Below, in pieces: positions 31,259-39,690 of a DNA stretch of 58,862 nt. The notes under the pieces were generated by a model. That model was given only the letters and a program-made list of their open reading frames with translations, was not told the DNA's origin and ran no database searches. A program made the position numbers and the translations under genes. This DNA is from Prorocentrum cordatum (lineage: Eukaryota; Sar; Dinophyceae; Prorocentrales; Prorocentraceae). The stretch spans positions 1-58,862 of the forward strand of contig CAUYUJ010005746.1 of NCBI GenBank assembly GCA_963575745.1, in the 5' to 3' direction. Each line of letters begins with the position of its first letter. The stretch's first letter is position 1.

Positions 31259-31400
31259 CACATTTCTTCTACAACTTCGCTGCATAATATTCCCGCTTTA
31301 ATCTATCAGCTTCGCTGCCCTTGTACAGCTTCGCTGTTTAGGTTCTCTGTGTAGTGGCCTGCTCTTTAGGGAGCTCGAATCGGCCAGCGCAGAACACGCA

Positions 31401-31411
31401 GACCAGGTTGA
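31401..31411. other. 11-bp target-site duplication, 3' side of the LINE
   Basis: GACCAGGTTGA, identical to 28307-28317. Confidence 0.85.
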
Positions 31412-31731
31412 CGGTTCACCGCCGGCGCCAGTTGACCCACCCGGCCCGGGCGGACAATGTGGGAACTTTGGGTCGGTTAGGCGAACATTCTGAGAAATTT
31501 GAACATTCGTTTTGAGAACCGGTATTTCTCGCACCTGTAGTGGGTTGTGCCGCGTGTGGCTGTGAAATTCTCAGGTCCGTAGATGCAATATTACTATCAA
31601 AACACTTGGCGGAACCGACTTTGGGTGAAAACTGAAAAACATAATTTCTCGAGTTCTTCAACTCACGCGTAAGAAAGCTCCCCCCATGTGTTCCGAGCAG
31701 CGCCGTGCGAGGAAAGAGCTCTACGAGGCTT

Positions 31732-31764
31732 CCGGCGGCAAGGTGGTTGACGGTTTACCGCCGG
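31732..31764 (+). repeat. Stem-loop repeat, degenerate arm
   Basis: Arm CCGGCGGCAA faces TTACCGCCGG; loop GGTGGTTGACGGT. Confidence 0.7.
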
Positions 31765-31993
31765 CTCCCAGTTGACCGACCCGGCCCGGGCGGAGAATGT
31801 GTCACCCCGGGGTCGGTTTTTCTAATATTGTGATTGATTTTGATATTCGTTTTGAGAACCGGTATTTTTCGCACCTGTAGTGGGTTATGCCGCGTTTTCT
31901 AATGAAATTCTCAGGTCCGTAGGTGCAGTACTACTATGAAAACACTTGAAGCAACCGACTTTGGATGAAAACCGAAAAAAACGCGTTTTTCGA

Positions 31994-31998
31994 AATTT
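31994..31998. other. Probable 5-bp target duplication (left) of the 2.4-kb element
   Basis: AATTT, matching 34375-34379. Removing the element restores the ~340-bp tandem unit. Confidence 0.65.
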
Positions 31999-32091
31999 TC
32001 CCAACCATCCTGTGGTGTTGGGTCCTCGTTTTGAAGAGACGGTGCCCCGCGTTCCTCCTCCCGCTGCCCCTCCCCCCTCCTCCCATTATCA

Positions 32092-32161
32092 TCACCATCC
32101 TCATCATGCTCATCATCATGAGTATCGTCATCATCATCATCATCCACATCGTGGTTGTCGG

Positions 32162-32220
<59 letters not shown>

Positions 32221-32221
32221 G
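32092..32221 (+). repeat. (CAT)n microsatellite
   Basis: Imperfect ATC/CAT repeats, almost pure at about 32162-32219. Confidence 0.9.
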
Positions 32222-33080
32222 GCACACCCCTCACACGTTTCGTGGCCCCATAGGGAGCTCCACCGAAGGCCCAAATGGCTGCGTCCGCATGCCGCCGCCA
32301 CCCAATTTTGGCACACCCCTCACACATTTCGTGGCCCCATAGGGAGCTCCACCGAAGGCCCAAATGGCTGCGTCCGCATGCCGCCGCCACCCAATTTCGG
32401 CACACCCCTCACACGTTTCGTGGCCCGATAGGGAGCTCCATCTAAGGCCCAAATGGCTGCGTCCGCATGCCGCCACCACCCAATTTTGGCACACCCCTCA
32501 CACGTTTCGTGGCCCCATAGGGAGCTCCATCTAAGGCCCAAATGGCTGCGTCCGCATGCCGCCGCCGCCCCATTTTTGGCACATCCCTTACACGTTTCGC
32601 GGCCCCATGGGGGGCCCCACCGAAGGCCCAAATGGCTGCGTCTGCATGCCGCCGCCGCCCAATTTTGGCACACCCCTCACACGCTTCGTGGCCCCATAGG
32701 GAGCTCCATCTAAGGCCCAAGTGGCTGCGTCCGCATGCCGCCGCCGCCCCATATTTGGCACACCCCTTACACGTTTCGTGGCCCCATGGGGAGCTCCACC
32801 GAAGGCCCAAATGGCTGCGTCCGCATGCCGCCGCCACCCAATTTTGGCACACCCCTCACACGTTTCGTGGCCCCATAGGGAGCTCCATCTAAGGCCCAAA
32901 TGGCTGCGTTCGCATGCCGCCGCCACCCCATTTTGGCACACCCCTCACACGTTGCGTGGCCCCACAGGGAGCTCCACCGAAGGCCCAAATGGCTGCGTTC
33001 GCATGCCGCCGCCACCCCATTTCGGCACACCCCTCACACGTTTCGTGGCCCCATAGGGAGCTCCACCGAAGGCCCCAGTG
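32222..33080 (+). repeat. 89-bp minisatellite, about 9.7 copies
   Basis: GCACACCCCTCACACGTTTC starts at 32222, 32311 and 32400, an exact 89-bp step. Each unit contains GTGGCCCCATAGGGAGCTCC, GAAGGCCCAAATGGCTGCGT and GCATGCCGCCGCCACCC. The reading frames across it on both strands are repeat artefacts. The second 2-kb element carries the same repeat in reverse. Confidence 0.95.
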
Positions 33081-33099
33081 GCAGACCTCGCATGCCGCC

Positions 33100-33697
33100 C
33101 GCCACGACGACAGCCTCACGGGGGACCTCACGGGCCCGCTGGTGTTCATCGAGCCCCGCACGTCGGAGCCGTTCACCTTCCGCACCTCCAAGGTCACCCG
33201 GACGGGCTTCCCGTTTTCACACGGCAGGGTCACCACCACGGTGGCGTGCCAGGGGCGCACCATGCGGGAAGGCGGCGGGGCGGGGGAACGGCGCCGCCGG
33301 GCAGTCTACGGCCGAACCCTTCGAACGCGAGCGGTCCGCAGCCGGACCTTCTCGGTCCCGCGGACTCTCGCCCTGGGCCGTCGGCTGTCTTGCGCGCCGC
33401 TCCCTCGACCGACGCCGCCCAGGCGTGATCCTGGACTGCGGCCGCCACGAGGTCGGGAACGGCAAGAAGGAGGACGACGACTGGCGGCTGGAGCTCTACG
33501 CGCTGCTCTCGCGCGCCACGCGCCACGAGGATCTCCTGCTCATGCGGGCGCCGCTCATCGAGTTCTTCCTGGCAGGGCCGCCGGAGGGCTTGCGGAAGCA
33601 GCTGGGGCAGTTTGCTGCGCGCGCGAAGCGGCGCAGGAGGGAGGCGACGGCCCTCGCCAGAGAGCTGGGCTTCAGCGAGTTCATCCGCGAGGCCTGA
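33100..33697 (+). pseudogene. PIF1-like helicase C-terminal fragment with one intron
   Basis: The first exon part (to 33271) encodes TGPLVFIEPRTSEPFTF then TGFPFSHGRVTTTVACQGRTMREG. The second (33423-33697) encodes VILDCGRHEV, RLELYALLSRATRHEDLLLM and RKQLGQFAARAKRRRREATA up to the stop. The Gln-Gly (CQGRT) motif and the YALLSRATRHEDL motif match the last two motifs of PIF1/RecD-type superfamily 1 helicases, which unwind DNA 5' to 3'. Joining at GAAG/GC gives an uninterrupted frame. The Walker A and B motifs are absent, so this is a captured 3' gene fragment. It is absent from the sister element. Confidence 0.65.
33272..33422 (+). other. 151-nt intron with GC-AG ends
   Basis: The exon ends GGGAAG, the intron starts GCGGCG and ends GCCCAG, and the exon resumes GCGTGATC. 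AG/GC occurs at both boundaries, as in dinoflagellate introns. Removing it fuses two frames in the middle of a conserved helicase segment. Confidence 0.65.
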
Positions 33698-34374
33698 CCT
33701 GGGGAGCGGCCCCGCACGAGCCAGCAGCGCGCGCTGGTTGTCGCTGACGCTTGGATGACCCCAGCTCGTCGTCGGGATTTCTCGCCAGAGGATGACCGGC
33801 GCCTGTCGGGGGATTTCACCCAGATCGCGCCATTTTCGCACGCCTCGCCACGCAGTGCGGGGGCGCTATCCGTTGACTCAGAGTCGCAGTGGACAACCCC
33901 CGCGCGTCGATGGGATTCCCTCGGGATGACCAGACCGCGCCGGCGAGGACTTCCCAGGCACTTTCGCGCGGCGCCGCCTGCGCGCTGCATTCTGCGCGGC
34001 TCGCTGTCGGTCTGGAGGCAAAAACGTCCCCCCTCGTCTCTCGCTCCTCCTGCTTCCCATCGCTTCTTGACCGCGCGCTTCCCCGTCTCGTTTCTGCCGC
34101 TGCTGACCTGCCTTCGACATCTACACGGCGTCTCCGTCACCTCTTCCTGCGTGCCCAGTAACAGGTCTCATGATGCGATGATGATGCTGATGTGTTGGCT
34201 CGCCCCAGTGAGCTCTCCTCCTCCGCCCGCCACCTCCTGCCCGCGCTGCCCTGTGCCTCGTCCATGCAGTGGCGCGGTGCCTGTGAGAGTAGGGGCCTAG
34301 TTTGCGTGCCCCCTCCTTCGTCTCATATCCGCGCGGTACTCGCAGCTGCATATGGTTGGGTCCTTCGCCAGGCT
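33698..34374 (+). other. Non-coding right part of the 2.4-kb element
   Basis: GC-rich sequence after the helicase stop. Two similar segments (33754-33790 and 33895-33930) share GATGACC and TCGTCG/CGTCGA words. Several reading frames exist but none looks like a protein. The element end is at 34372-34374. Confidence 0.4.
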
Positions 34375-34379
34375 AATTT
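34375..34379. other. Probable 5-bp target duplication (right) of the 2.4-kb element
   Basis: AATTT, matching 31994-31998. Confidence 0.65.
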
Positions 34380-34451
34380 AGCTCACGCGTAAGGAAGCTC
34401 TTTCCATTCGTTCCGAACAGCGCCGCGCAAGGAAAGAGCTCTACGAGGCTC

Positions 34452-34484
34452 CCGGCGGTCACCAACTTGACGGCTTACCATCGG
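34452..34484 (+). repeat. Stem-loop repeat, degenerate
   Basis: Arm CCGGCGGTCA faces TTACCATCGG; the loop contains CCAACTTGACGGC. Confidence 0.65.
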
Positions 34485-34788
34485 CTCCCAGTTGGCCGAC
34501 CCGCCCCGGGCGGACAATGTGTCAACCTGGGGTTGGTTTTTCGAAGATTGTAAAAGATTTTGAAATTCGTTTTGAGAACCGGTATTTTTGCGCACCTGTA
34601 GTGGGGTTATCCCGTGTCTTCTGACGAAATTCCCAGGTGCGTAGGCGCAGTATGACTATCAAAACACTTGAAGCAACCGACTCTGGATAAAAGCCGGAAA
34701 AAAAAACGCGTTTTTTCTAGCTTTTGAGCTCGCGCTCTTTCCACGTGTTCCGATCAGCGCCGCGCAAGTAAAGAGCTCTACGAGGCTC

Positions 34789-34806
34789 CCGGCGGTTTAC
34801 CGCCGG
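34789..34806 (+). repeat. Loop-less stem-loop derivative
   Basis: CCGGCGGTTTACCGCCGG: the arms are joined and the loop is deleted. Confidence 0.75.
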
Positions 34807-35114
34807 CTCCAAGTTGGCCCACCCGGCCCAGGCGGACAACGCGGGAACTCTGGGTCGGTTGGGCGAAGATTCTGCGAGATTTGAACATTTGTTTTGAGAA
34901 CTGGTTTTTTTTCGCACCTGTATTGGGTTATGCTGCGCTTGACAGTTAGATTCTCCGGTCCGTAGCTGTAGTATTACTATCCAAACACTCGAGTGAACCG
35001 ACTCTGTATGAAAACCGGAAAACGTGTTTTTCTAGTTTTTTGGGCGCACGCTTGAGAAAGCTTCCTTGACGTGTTCCGAGCAGCGCCGCGCGAGAAAAGA
35101 GCTCTACGAGGCTT

Positions 35115-35151
35115 CCGGCGGTAACCTGGTTGGTTGACAATTTACCGCCGG
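35115..35151 (+). repeat. Stem-loop repeat with enlarged loop
   Basis: Arm CCGGCGGTAA faces TTTACCGCCGG; the loop has a small duplication (TGGTTGGTTGACAA). Confidence 0.7.
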
Positions 35152-35191
35152 CCCCCAGTAATTCCGGCGCGCTGGGGGGCTAGTTGGCAAA

Positions 35192-35196
35192 AAATA
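35192..35196. other. 5-bp target duplication (left) of the 2.0-kb element
   Basis: AAATA, matching 37177-37181. Removing the element restores block C (TTGGCAAAAAATA / TCGACGGA). Confidence 0.75.
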
Positions 35197-37176
35197 ACCT
35201 GGCGAAGGACCCAACCATATGCAGCTGCGAGTACCGCAAGGATACCAGTATCAAACTCCCCCCGACCTTCGGTGGAGATCCCTATGGGGCCACGAAGCGT
35301 GTGAGGGGTGTGCCGAATGGGTGTTGGGGAGTGCCGAAATGGGTGGTGGGGAGGCATGCGAACCCTGCCACTGGGGCCTTCGGTGGAGCTCCCTATGGGG
35401 CCACGAAACGTGTGAGGGGTGTGCCAACATGGGTGGTGGGGAGGCATGCGAACCCTGCCACTGGGGCCTTCGGTGGAGCTCCCTATGGGGCCACGAAACG
35501 TGCGAGGGGTGTGCCGAGATGGGTGGTGGGGAGGCATGCGAACCCTGCCACTGGGGCCTTCGGTGGAGCTCCTATGGGGCCACGAAACGTGTGTGAGGGG
35601 TGTGCGAAATGTGTGGTGGGGAGGCATGCGAACGCAGCCACTGGGGCCTTCGGTGGAGCTCCCTATGGGGCCACGAAACGGTGAGGGGTGTGCGAGTGGG
35701 TGAATGCGGCCACTGGGGGCCTTCGGTGGAGCTCCCTATGGTGGGTGTTGTGCCGAAATGGAGGCATGCGAACCCTGCCACTGGGGCCTTCGGTGGAGCT
35801 CCCTATGGGGCCACGAAGCGTGTGAGGGGTGTGCCGAAATGGGTGGTGGGGAGGCATGCGACGCTGCCACTGGGGCCTTCGGTGGAGCTCCCTATGGGGC
35901 CACGAAGCGTGTGAGGGGTGTGCCGAGATGGGTGGTGGGGAGGCATGCGAACGCAGCCACTGGGGCCTTCGGTGGAGCTCCCTATGGGGCCACGAAACGT
36001 GTGAGGGGTGTGCCGAAATGGGTGGTGGGGAGGCATGCGAACCCTGCCACTGGGGCCTTCGGTGGAGCTCCCTATGGGGCCACGAAACGTGTGAGGGGTG
36101 TGCCGAAATGGGTGTGCGGGACGCATGCGGACGGCAGCACTGGGGCCTTCGGTGGAGCTCCCTGTGGGGCCACGAAACGTGTGAGGGGTGTGCCGAAATG
36201 GGTGCGGGAGCATGCGACGCAGCCACTGGGGCCTTCGGTGGAGCTCCCTATGGGGCCACGAAACGTGTGAGGGGTGTGCCGAAATGGGTGTGTTATGCGA
36301 ACGCAGCCACTGGGGCCTTCGGTGGAGCTCCCTATGGGGCCACGAAACCCTGCGTGGGGCCTGTCGGTGGATGTGCCGAAAGGTGTGGAACGCAGCCACT
36401 GGTTCGGGGAATGGGGCCACGAAAAGGGGTGTGCGAAATGGTGGTGGGAGGCATGCGAACGCCCACTGGGGCCTTCGGTGGAGCTCCCTATGGGGCCACG
36501 AAACGTGTGAGGGGTGTGCCGAAATGGGTGGTGGGGAGGCATGCGAACGCAGCCACTGGGGCCTTCGGTGGAGCTCCCTATGGGGCCACGAAACGTGTGA
36601 GGGGTGTGCCGAAATGGGTGGTGGGGAGGCATGCGAACGCAGCCACTGGGGCCTTCGGTGGAGCTCCCTATGGGGCCACGAAGCGTGTGAGGGGTGTGCC
36701 GAAATGGGTGGTGGGGAGGCATGCGAACGCAGCCACTGGGGCCTTCGGTGGAGCTCCCTATGGGGCCACGAAACGTGTGAGGGGTGTGCCGAAATGGTGG
36801 CGGGGAGGCATGCGAACGCAGCTACTGGGGCCTTCGGTGGGGCCCTACGGGGCCACGAAAACGTGTGAGGGGTGTGCCGAAATGGGTGGTGGGGAGGCAT
36901 GCGAACCCTGCCACTGGGGCCTTCGGTGGAGCTCCCTACGGGGCCACGAAACGTGTGAGGGGTGTGCCGAAATGGGTGGTGGGGAGGCATGCGAGAGCAG
37001 CCACTGGGGCCTTCGGTGGAGCTGCCTATGGGGCCACGAAACGTGTGAGGGGTGTGCCGAAATGGGTGGCGGGGAGGCATGCGAACGCAGGAGGGAGGAG
37101 GGCGAGGAGAAGGAGGAAGAAGGAACGCGGGGACCGTCTCTTCAAAACGATGACCCAACACCACAGGATGGTTGGG
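35197..37176 (-). mobile_element. 2.0-kb inverted relative of the 31999-34374 element
   Basis: On the minus strand it starts CCCAACCATCCTGTGG and ends TATGGTTGGGTCCTTCGC followed by CAGGT, the same termini as the 2.4-kb element. It is filled with the 90-bp minisatellite and lacks the helicase fragment and the (CAT)n tract. A perfect 5-bp duplication (AAATA) flanks it and it splits a block C repeat. No enzyme is encoded, so it would need a helper. Confidence 0.75.
35260..37100 (-). repeat. ~90-bp minisatellite, about 20 copies
   Basis: Reverse complement of the 32222-33080 unit: CCACGAAACGTGTGAGGGGT recurs every 90 bp where intact (35401, 35491). Several copies between 35560-35760 and 36280-36470 have internal deletions. 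The unit AGCCACTGGGGCCTTCGGTG is highly uniform at 36470-36780, suggesting recent homogenisation. Long reading frames on both strands are artefacts. Confidence 0.95.
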
Positions 37177-37181
37177 AAATA
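37177..37181. other. 5-bp target duplication (right) of the 2.0-kb element
   Basis: AAATA, matching 35192-35196. Confidence 0.75.
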
Positions 37182-38345
37182 TCGACGGATGGTTTGTCTT
37201 TTTGTTGTAAACTGCTTTGCTCGAAATTCAGTAGGTCGTTAGAGCTCTAGTATTTTGTATCCTCATATCTGCTAGTACTCCCGCTCGCCGTCTTAATCTC
37301 AAGTCGATCGGGTACAGATTACTGCCAAAAAGCACTGGGGCGGGATCGGCTGTTTCGTGTCATATTGAGAGGTACTGTCGGTTTCTTAACTTAACTCGAG
37401 CTGTAGGATAGCTACAGGGCTGGTAGACACACGTAATAGATCTAGAATCGTCAGGCGCGTTCGACTGGAGTAGTCAGATGTCTGAACCCGGTCCCCTACT
37501 CGAGCGAGGTCCGCGAAACTATTCGTACTCTACTATTTTTGGAGATGGTGAAGAGTTGCTTGACTCAACTCGAGCTGCAGATGAGCTAGAGAGCTATTTG
37601 ACATAGCAATCGGAAGGGAATCATCGGGCGCGGTAGTCCGAAGTATCTAGACGCCTGAACTCGGTCTGCTATGAGCGCTCGAGCCGAAACACTATTCGTA
37701 CTCTGCTATGTGTTTGCGATTGTGATGCATGGCTTGACTTAACTCGAGCTGCAGATCAGCTACAGAGCTGCTTGGCACAGCAATTGGACATAAACCATGA
37801 GGCGCGCTAGTTTAAAGTATCTAGACGCCTGGAATCAGTCTGCTATCAGCGCTGGAGCTGCAAAAACTATTCGTAGTCTGCTATTGTTTTGGAAATGGTG
37901 ATGGTTTTCTTGACTCAACTCGAGCTGCAGATGAGCTGCAGAGCTACTCGGCACAGCAATCCGCAGGAAATCATCAGACGCGCTAGTTCGAAGTATCTAG
38001 ACGCCTGAACTCGGTCTGCCATCAGCGCTGGAGCCGAAAACATATTCGTATCCTGCTAATTCTTCAGAGATGGCATTGGTTTTCTTGACTTAACTCGAGC
38101 TGCGGCTGAGCTAGAGAGCTGTTCGGCACAGCAATCGGAAGGAAATACCCAGGCGCGCTAGTTTAAAGTATCTAGACGCCTGAACTCGGTCTGATATCAG
38201 CGCTGGGGCCGAACAACTAACATACTCTGCTAATTCTTTGCAGATGGCGATGGTTTTCTTTACGCTGCTCGGCGCAGCAATCGGAAGGAAATCACCAGGC
38301 GCGCTAGCTCAAAGTGTCCAGGCGCCTCAACTGGGTCTGGTATGT
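37182..38345 (-). repeat. Block C and ~175-bp satellite, second subfamily
   Basis: Block C continues to about 37370 (CTCGCCGTCTTAATCTC, GTCGATCGGGTACAG, GGCGGGATCGGC). One first-subfamily monomer follows, then about five second-subfamily monomers with CTCGAGCTGCAGATGAGCTA and TCTAGACGCCTGAACTCGGT. The last unit ends near 38345. Confidence 0.8.
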
Positions 38346-39570
38346 CTGTTACCTAACAGCTCTTGCTGATAGGTCCGAGACGTTTGCGTCCTCCTACAGG
38401 CATGGAAATGCTATATCTATGAAAATACTACAAAAATACTTTTTCACTGAGTTGGCATAGCCCTCGGAAACATACTATTTTTTTAGTGTCGGTGTTTTGG
38501 GAATTGCATGTTTCACGCTACGTCGGCGACGTCTGTCTGGTTCCGTGGCACGAACGGCGGCCCCCGAGGCCGCGACGTCGCGTCTGCTCGCGCGACGCGG
38601 CGAAGTCTCGGGCAGACGATGGCCGCGCGGGGAACCTACATAAGGGAGAAGCGCGCGAGGAATGGCGATCGATGACGGCGCGGCTTAGCGGCGCGCTGGC
38701 ACTTACGGGACAGCGAGCAAATACCTGCGCACTGGCGAGCGGCCACACTCGTGCGCCCGCGCGCCGTGGCAGCCCAGCGGCGCCGCGCCCCAGCCGACAC
38801 CGCTCGCCGCGCGCCCCATGCGGAACGATGGTCCAGGGGCTGCGCGGCGTAGGCTGCGGGCTCGCAACGTGCGGCGCGCCCGCCGACATTGCCCGCGACG
38901 GCCTCGTATCATGGCGGCCCCGCGCGCCCTGGCTGCGGCGCGCCGCGCAGTGCGCTGGCCGACGGGCTCGCGCGGGAAACCCTGGCGGCAAGCAACGGGG
39001 CACAGATTTAAGTCCTTCGCCCAGGCGCGGCTGAACGGGGCCGCTGCCCCGACGGCGTCGCGCGCCGCGCGGGCGAACGACGCGCTGGCGCGCGCGGCTT
39101 GACAAGAGAGGGCAGCGCGCAAACGACTGGGCAACCCGTGCCCTGTCGGGCGACAACTGGCAACGGCTCTGCCCCGCGGCCAAACCCAGCCGCGCCGCCG
39201 CGGCCCATCGGCGCGCGCGCCCATCGACAACGCCGCAGAACTCGCTGGAGGCGGAGCGAGGAGCTGCGATTCGCAACTTCGGAAGCGCGCAGTTGCGCCG
39301 CGGCATTCCGCCCCTGGCCGCTCGGCGGCAAAGGTGGCATTTCGACCATGGCACCTGAGCGGTCGGCAATATTAGAAGCATTATGCGTATATATCATGTG
39401 AACATGTACATGATATGCGTATGTATATCATGTAACGTATATAAACATACACGCTTATACGCAAATGTACGCGGGCGTGTTTACATTTATGTATTAATAT
39501 GAGTGCGTGCGTGTACCTGCGCATATACACACACTACTTGCCTGCGCGGTCATATGCGCTTATGAGCCTT
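38346..39570. other. GC-rich spacer, no supported gene
   Basis: Very GC-rich at 38500-39340, with overlapping Arg/Ala/Pro frames on both strands and no recognisable domain. A short AT-rich stretch at 39380-39500 has repeated ATGTATATCATGT-like words. Confidence 0.5.
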
Positions 39571-39690
39571 AGCAGAAGCAATCGGCCAACCAACCAACCA
39601 GCCAACCTGCGGCGCGAACCAGCCAACCAACCAACGCAACCAATCAGCCAACCGCGGTTGGAGACCACCCAGCCAGCCAGTCAGCCAAAC
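39571..39690 (+). repeat. Imperfect CCAA/GCCAACCA repeats
   Basis: CCAACCAACCAACCAGCCAA and related words, with a few more near 39846-39885. Confidence 0.7.

Larger units (their letters stand above)
28318..31400 (+). mobile_element. Non-LTR retrotransposon copy (LINE), 3,083 bp
   Basis: Flanked by GACCAGGTTGA on both sides inside a split stem-loop, so both ends are defined. It starts in a G-rich run and carries a reverse transcriptase ORF, then RNase H motifs across a frame change. It ends without a poly(A) tail after a 142-nt 3' part containing CTTCGCTG three times. No endonuclease domain is present, so the copy is probably 5' truncated. Confidence 0.85.
31401..31998 (+). repeat. ~340-bp tandem stem-loop unit, first part
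   Basis: Stem-loop right half at 31401-31425 and a stem-loop at 31732-31764 are 342 bp apart. Each is followed by (A/T)GTTGACC(C/G)ACCCGGCCCGG, GGTCGGTT, TTTTGAGAACCGGTATTT, GCACCTGTAGTGGGTTxTGC and TCAGGTCCGTAG. The array resumes after the element at 31999-34374. Confidence 0.8.
31999..34374 (+). mobile_element. 2.4-kb element with 89-bp minisatellite and helicase fragment
   Basis: It splits a stem-loop tandem unit and is flanked by AATTT. The left end is CCCAACCATCCTGTGG (32000) and the right end is CATATGGTTGGGTCCTTCGC followed by CAGG (to 34372). Both ends recur, inverted, on the 35197-37176 element: about 55 bp at the left end and 40 bp at the right end. Between them are a (CAT)n tract, ~10 copies of an 89-bp minisatellite, an intron-containing fragment of a PIF1-like helicase gene, and ~670 bp of non-coding sequence. 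No transposase is seen. The 9-mer CCCAACCAT occurs inverted near the right end but is not terminal there. Confidence 0.7.
34380..35196 (+). repeat. ~340-bp tandem stem-loop unit, continued
   Basis: Stem-loops at 34452, 34789 and 35115 are spaced about 326-337 bp. Subtracting the 2.4-kb insertion from the 31732-34452 interval leaves about 340 bp, so this is the same array. Block order is as at 31401-31998. Confidence 0.8.

Noticed and set aside
31999-34374. Helitron, because of the PIF1-like helicase
   Set aside because: 5-bp duplications flank the element, only the helicase C-terminus is present, there is no Rep domain, and the sister copy lacks the helicase.
32222-37100. CRISPR array
   Set aside because: Units are contiguous 89/90-bp repeats without unique spacers, in a eukaryotic context.
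31999-37176. Classic terminal-inverted-repeat transposons
   Set aside because: CCCAACCAT is terminal on the left but lies about 12 bp inside the right end, and no transposase is visible.
35803-37250. 450-470-residue ORFs on both strands
   Set aside because: They follow the 90-bp minisatellite, whose length is a multiple of three; both strands are equally open.
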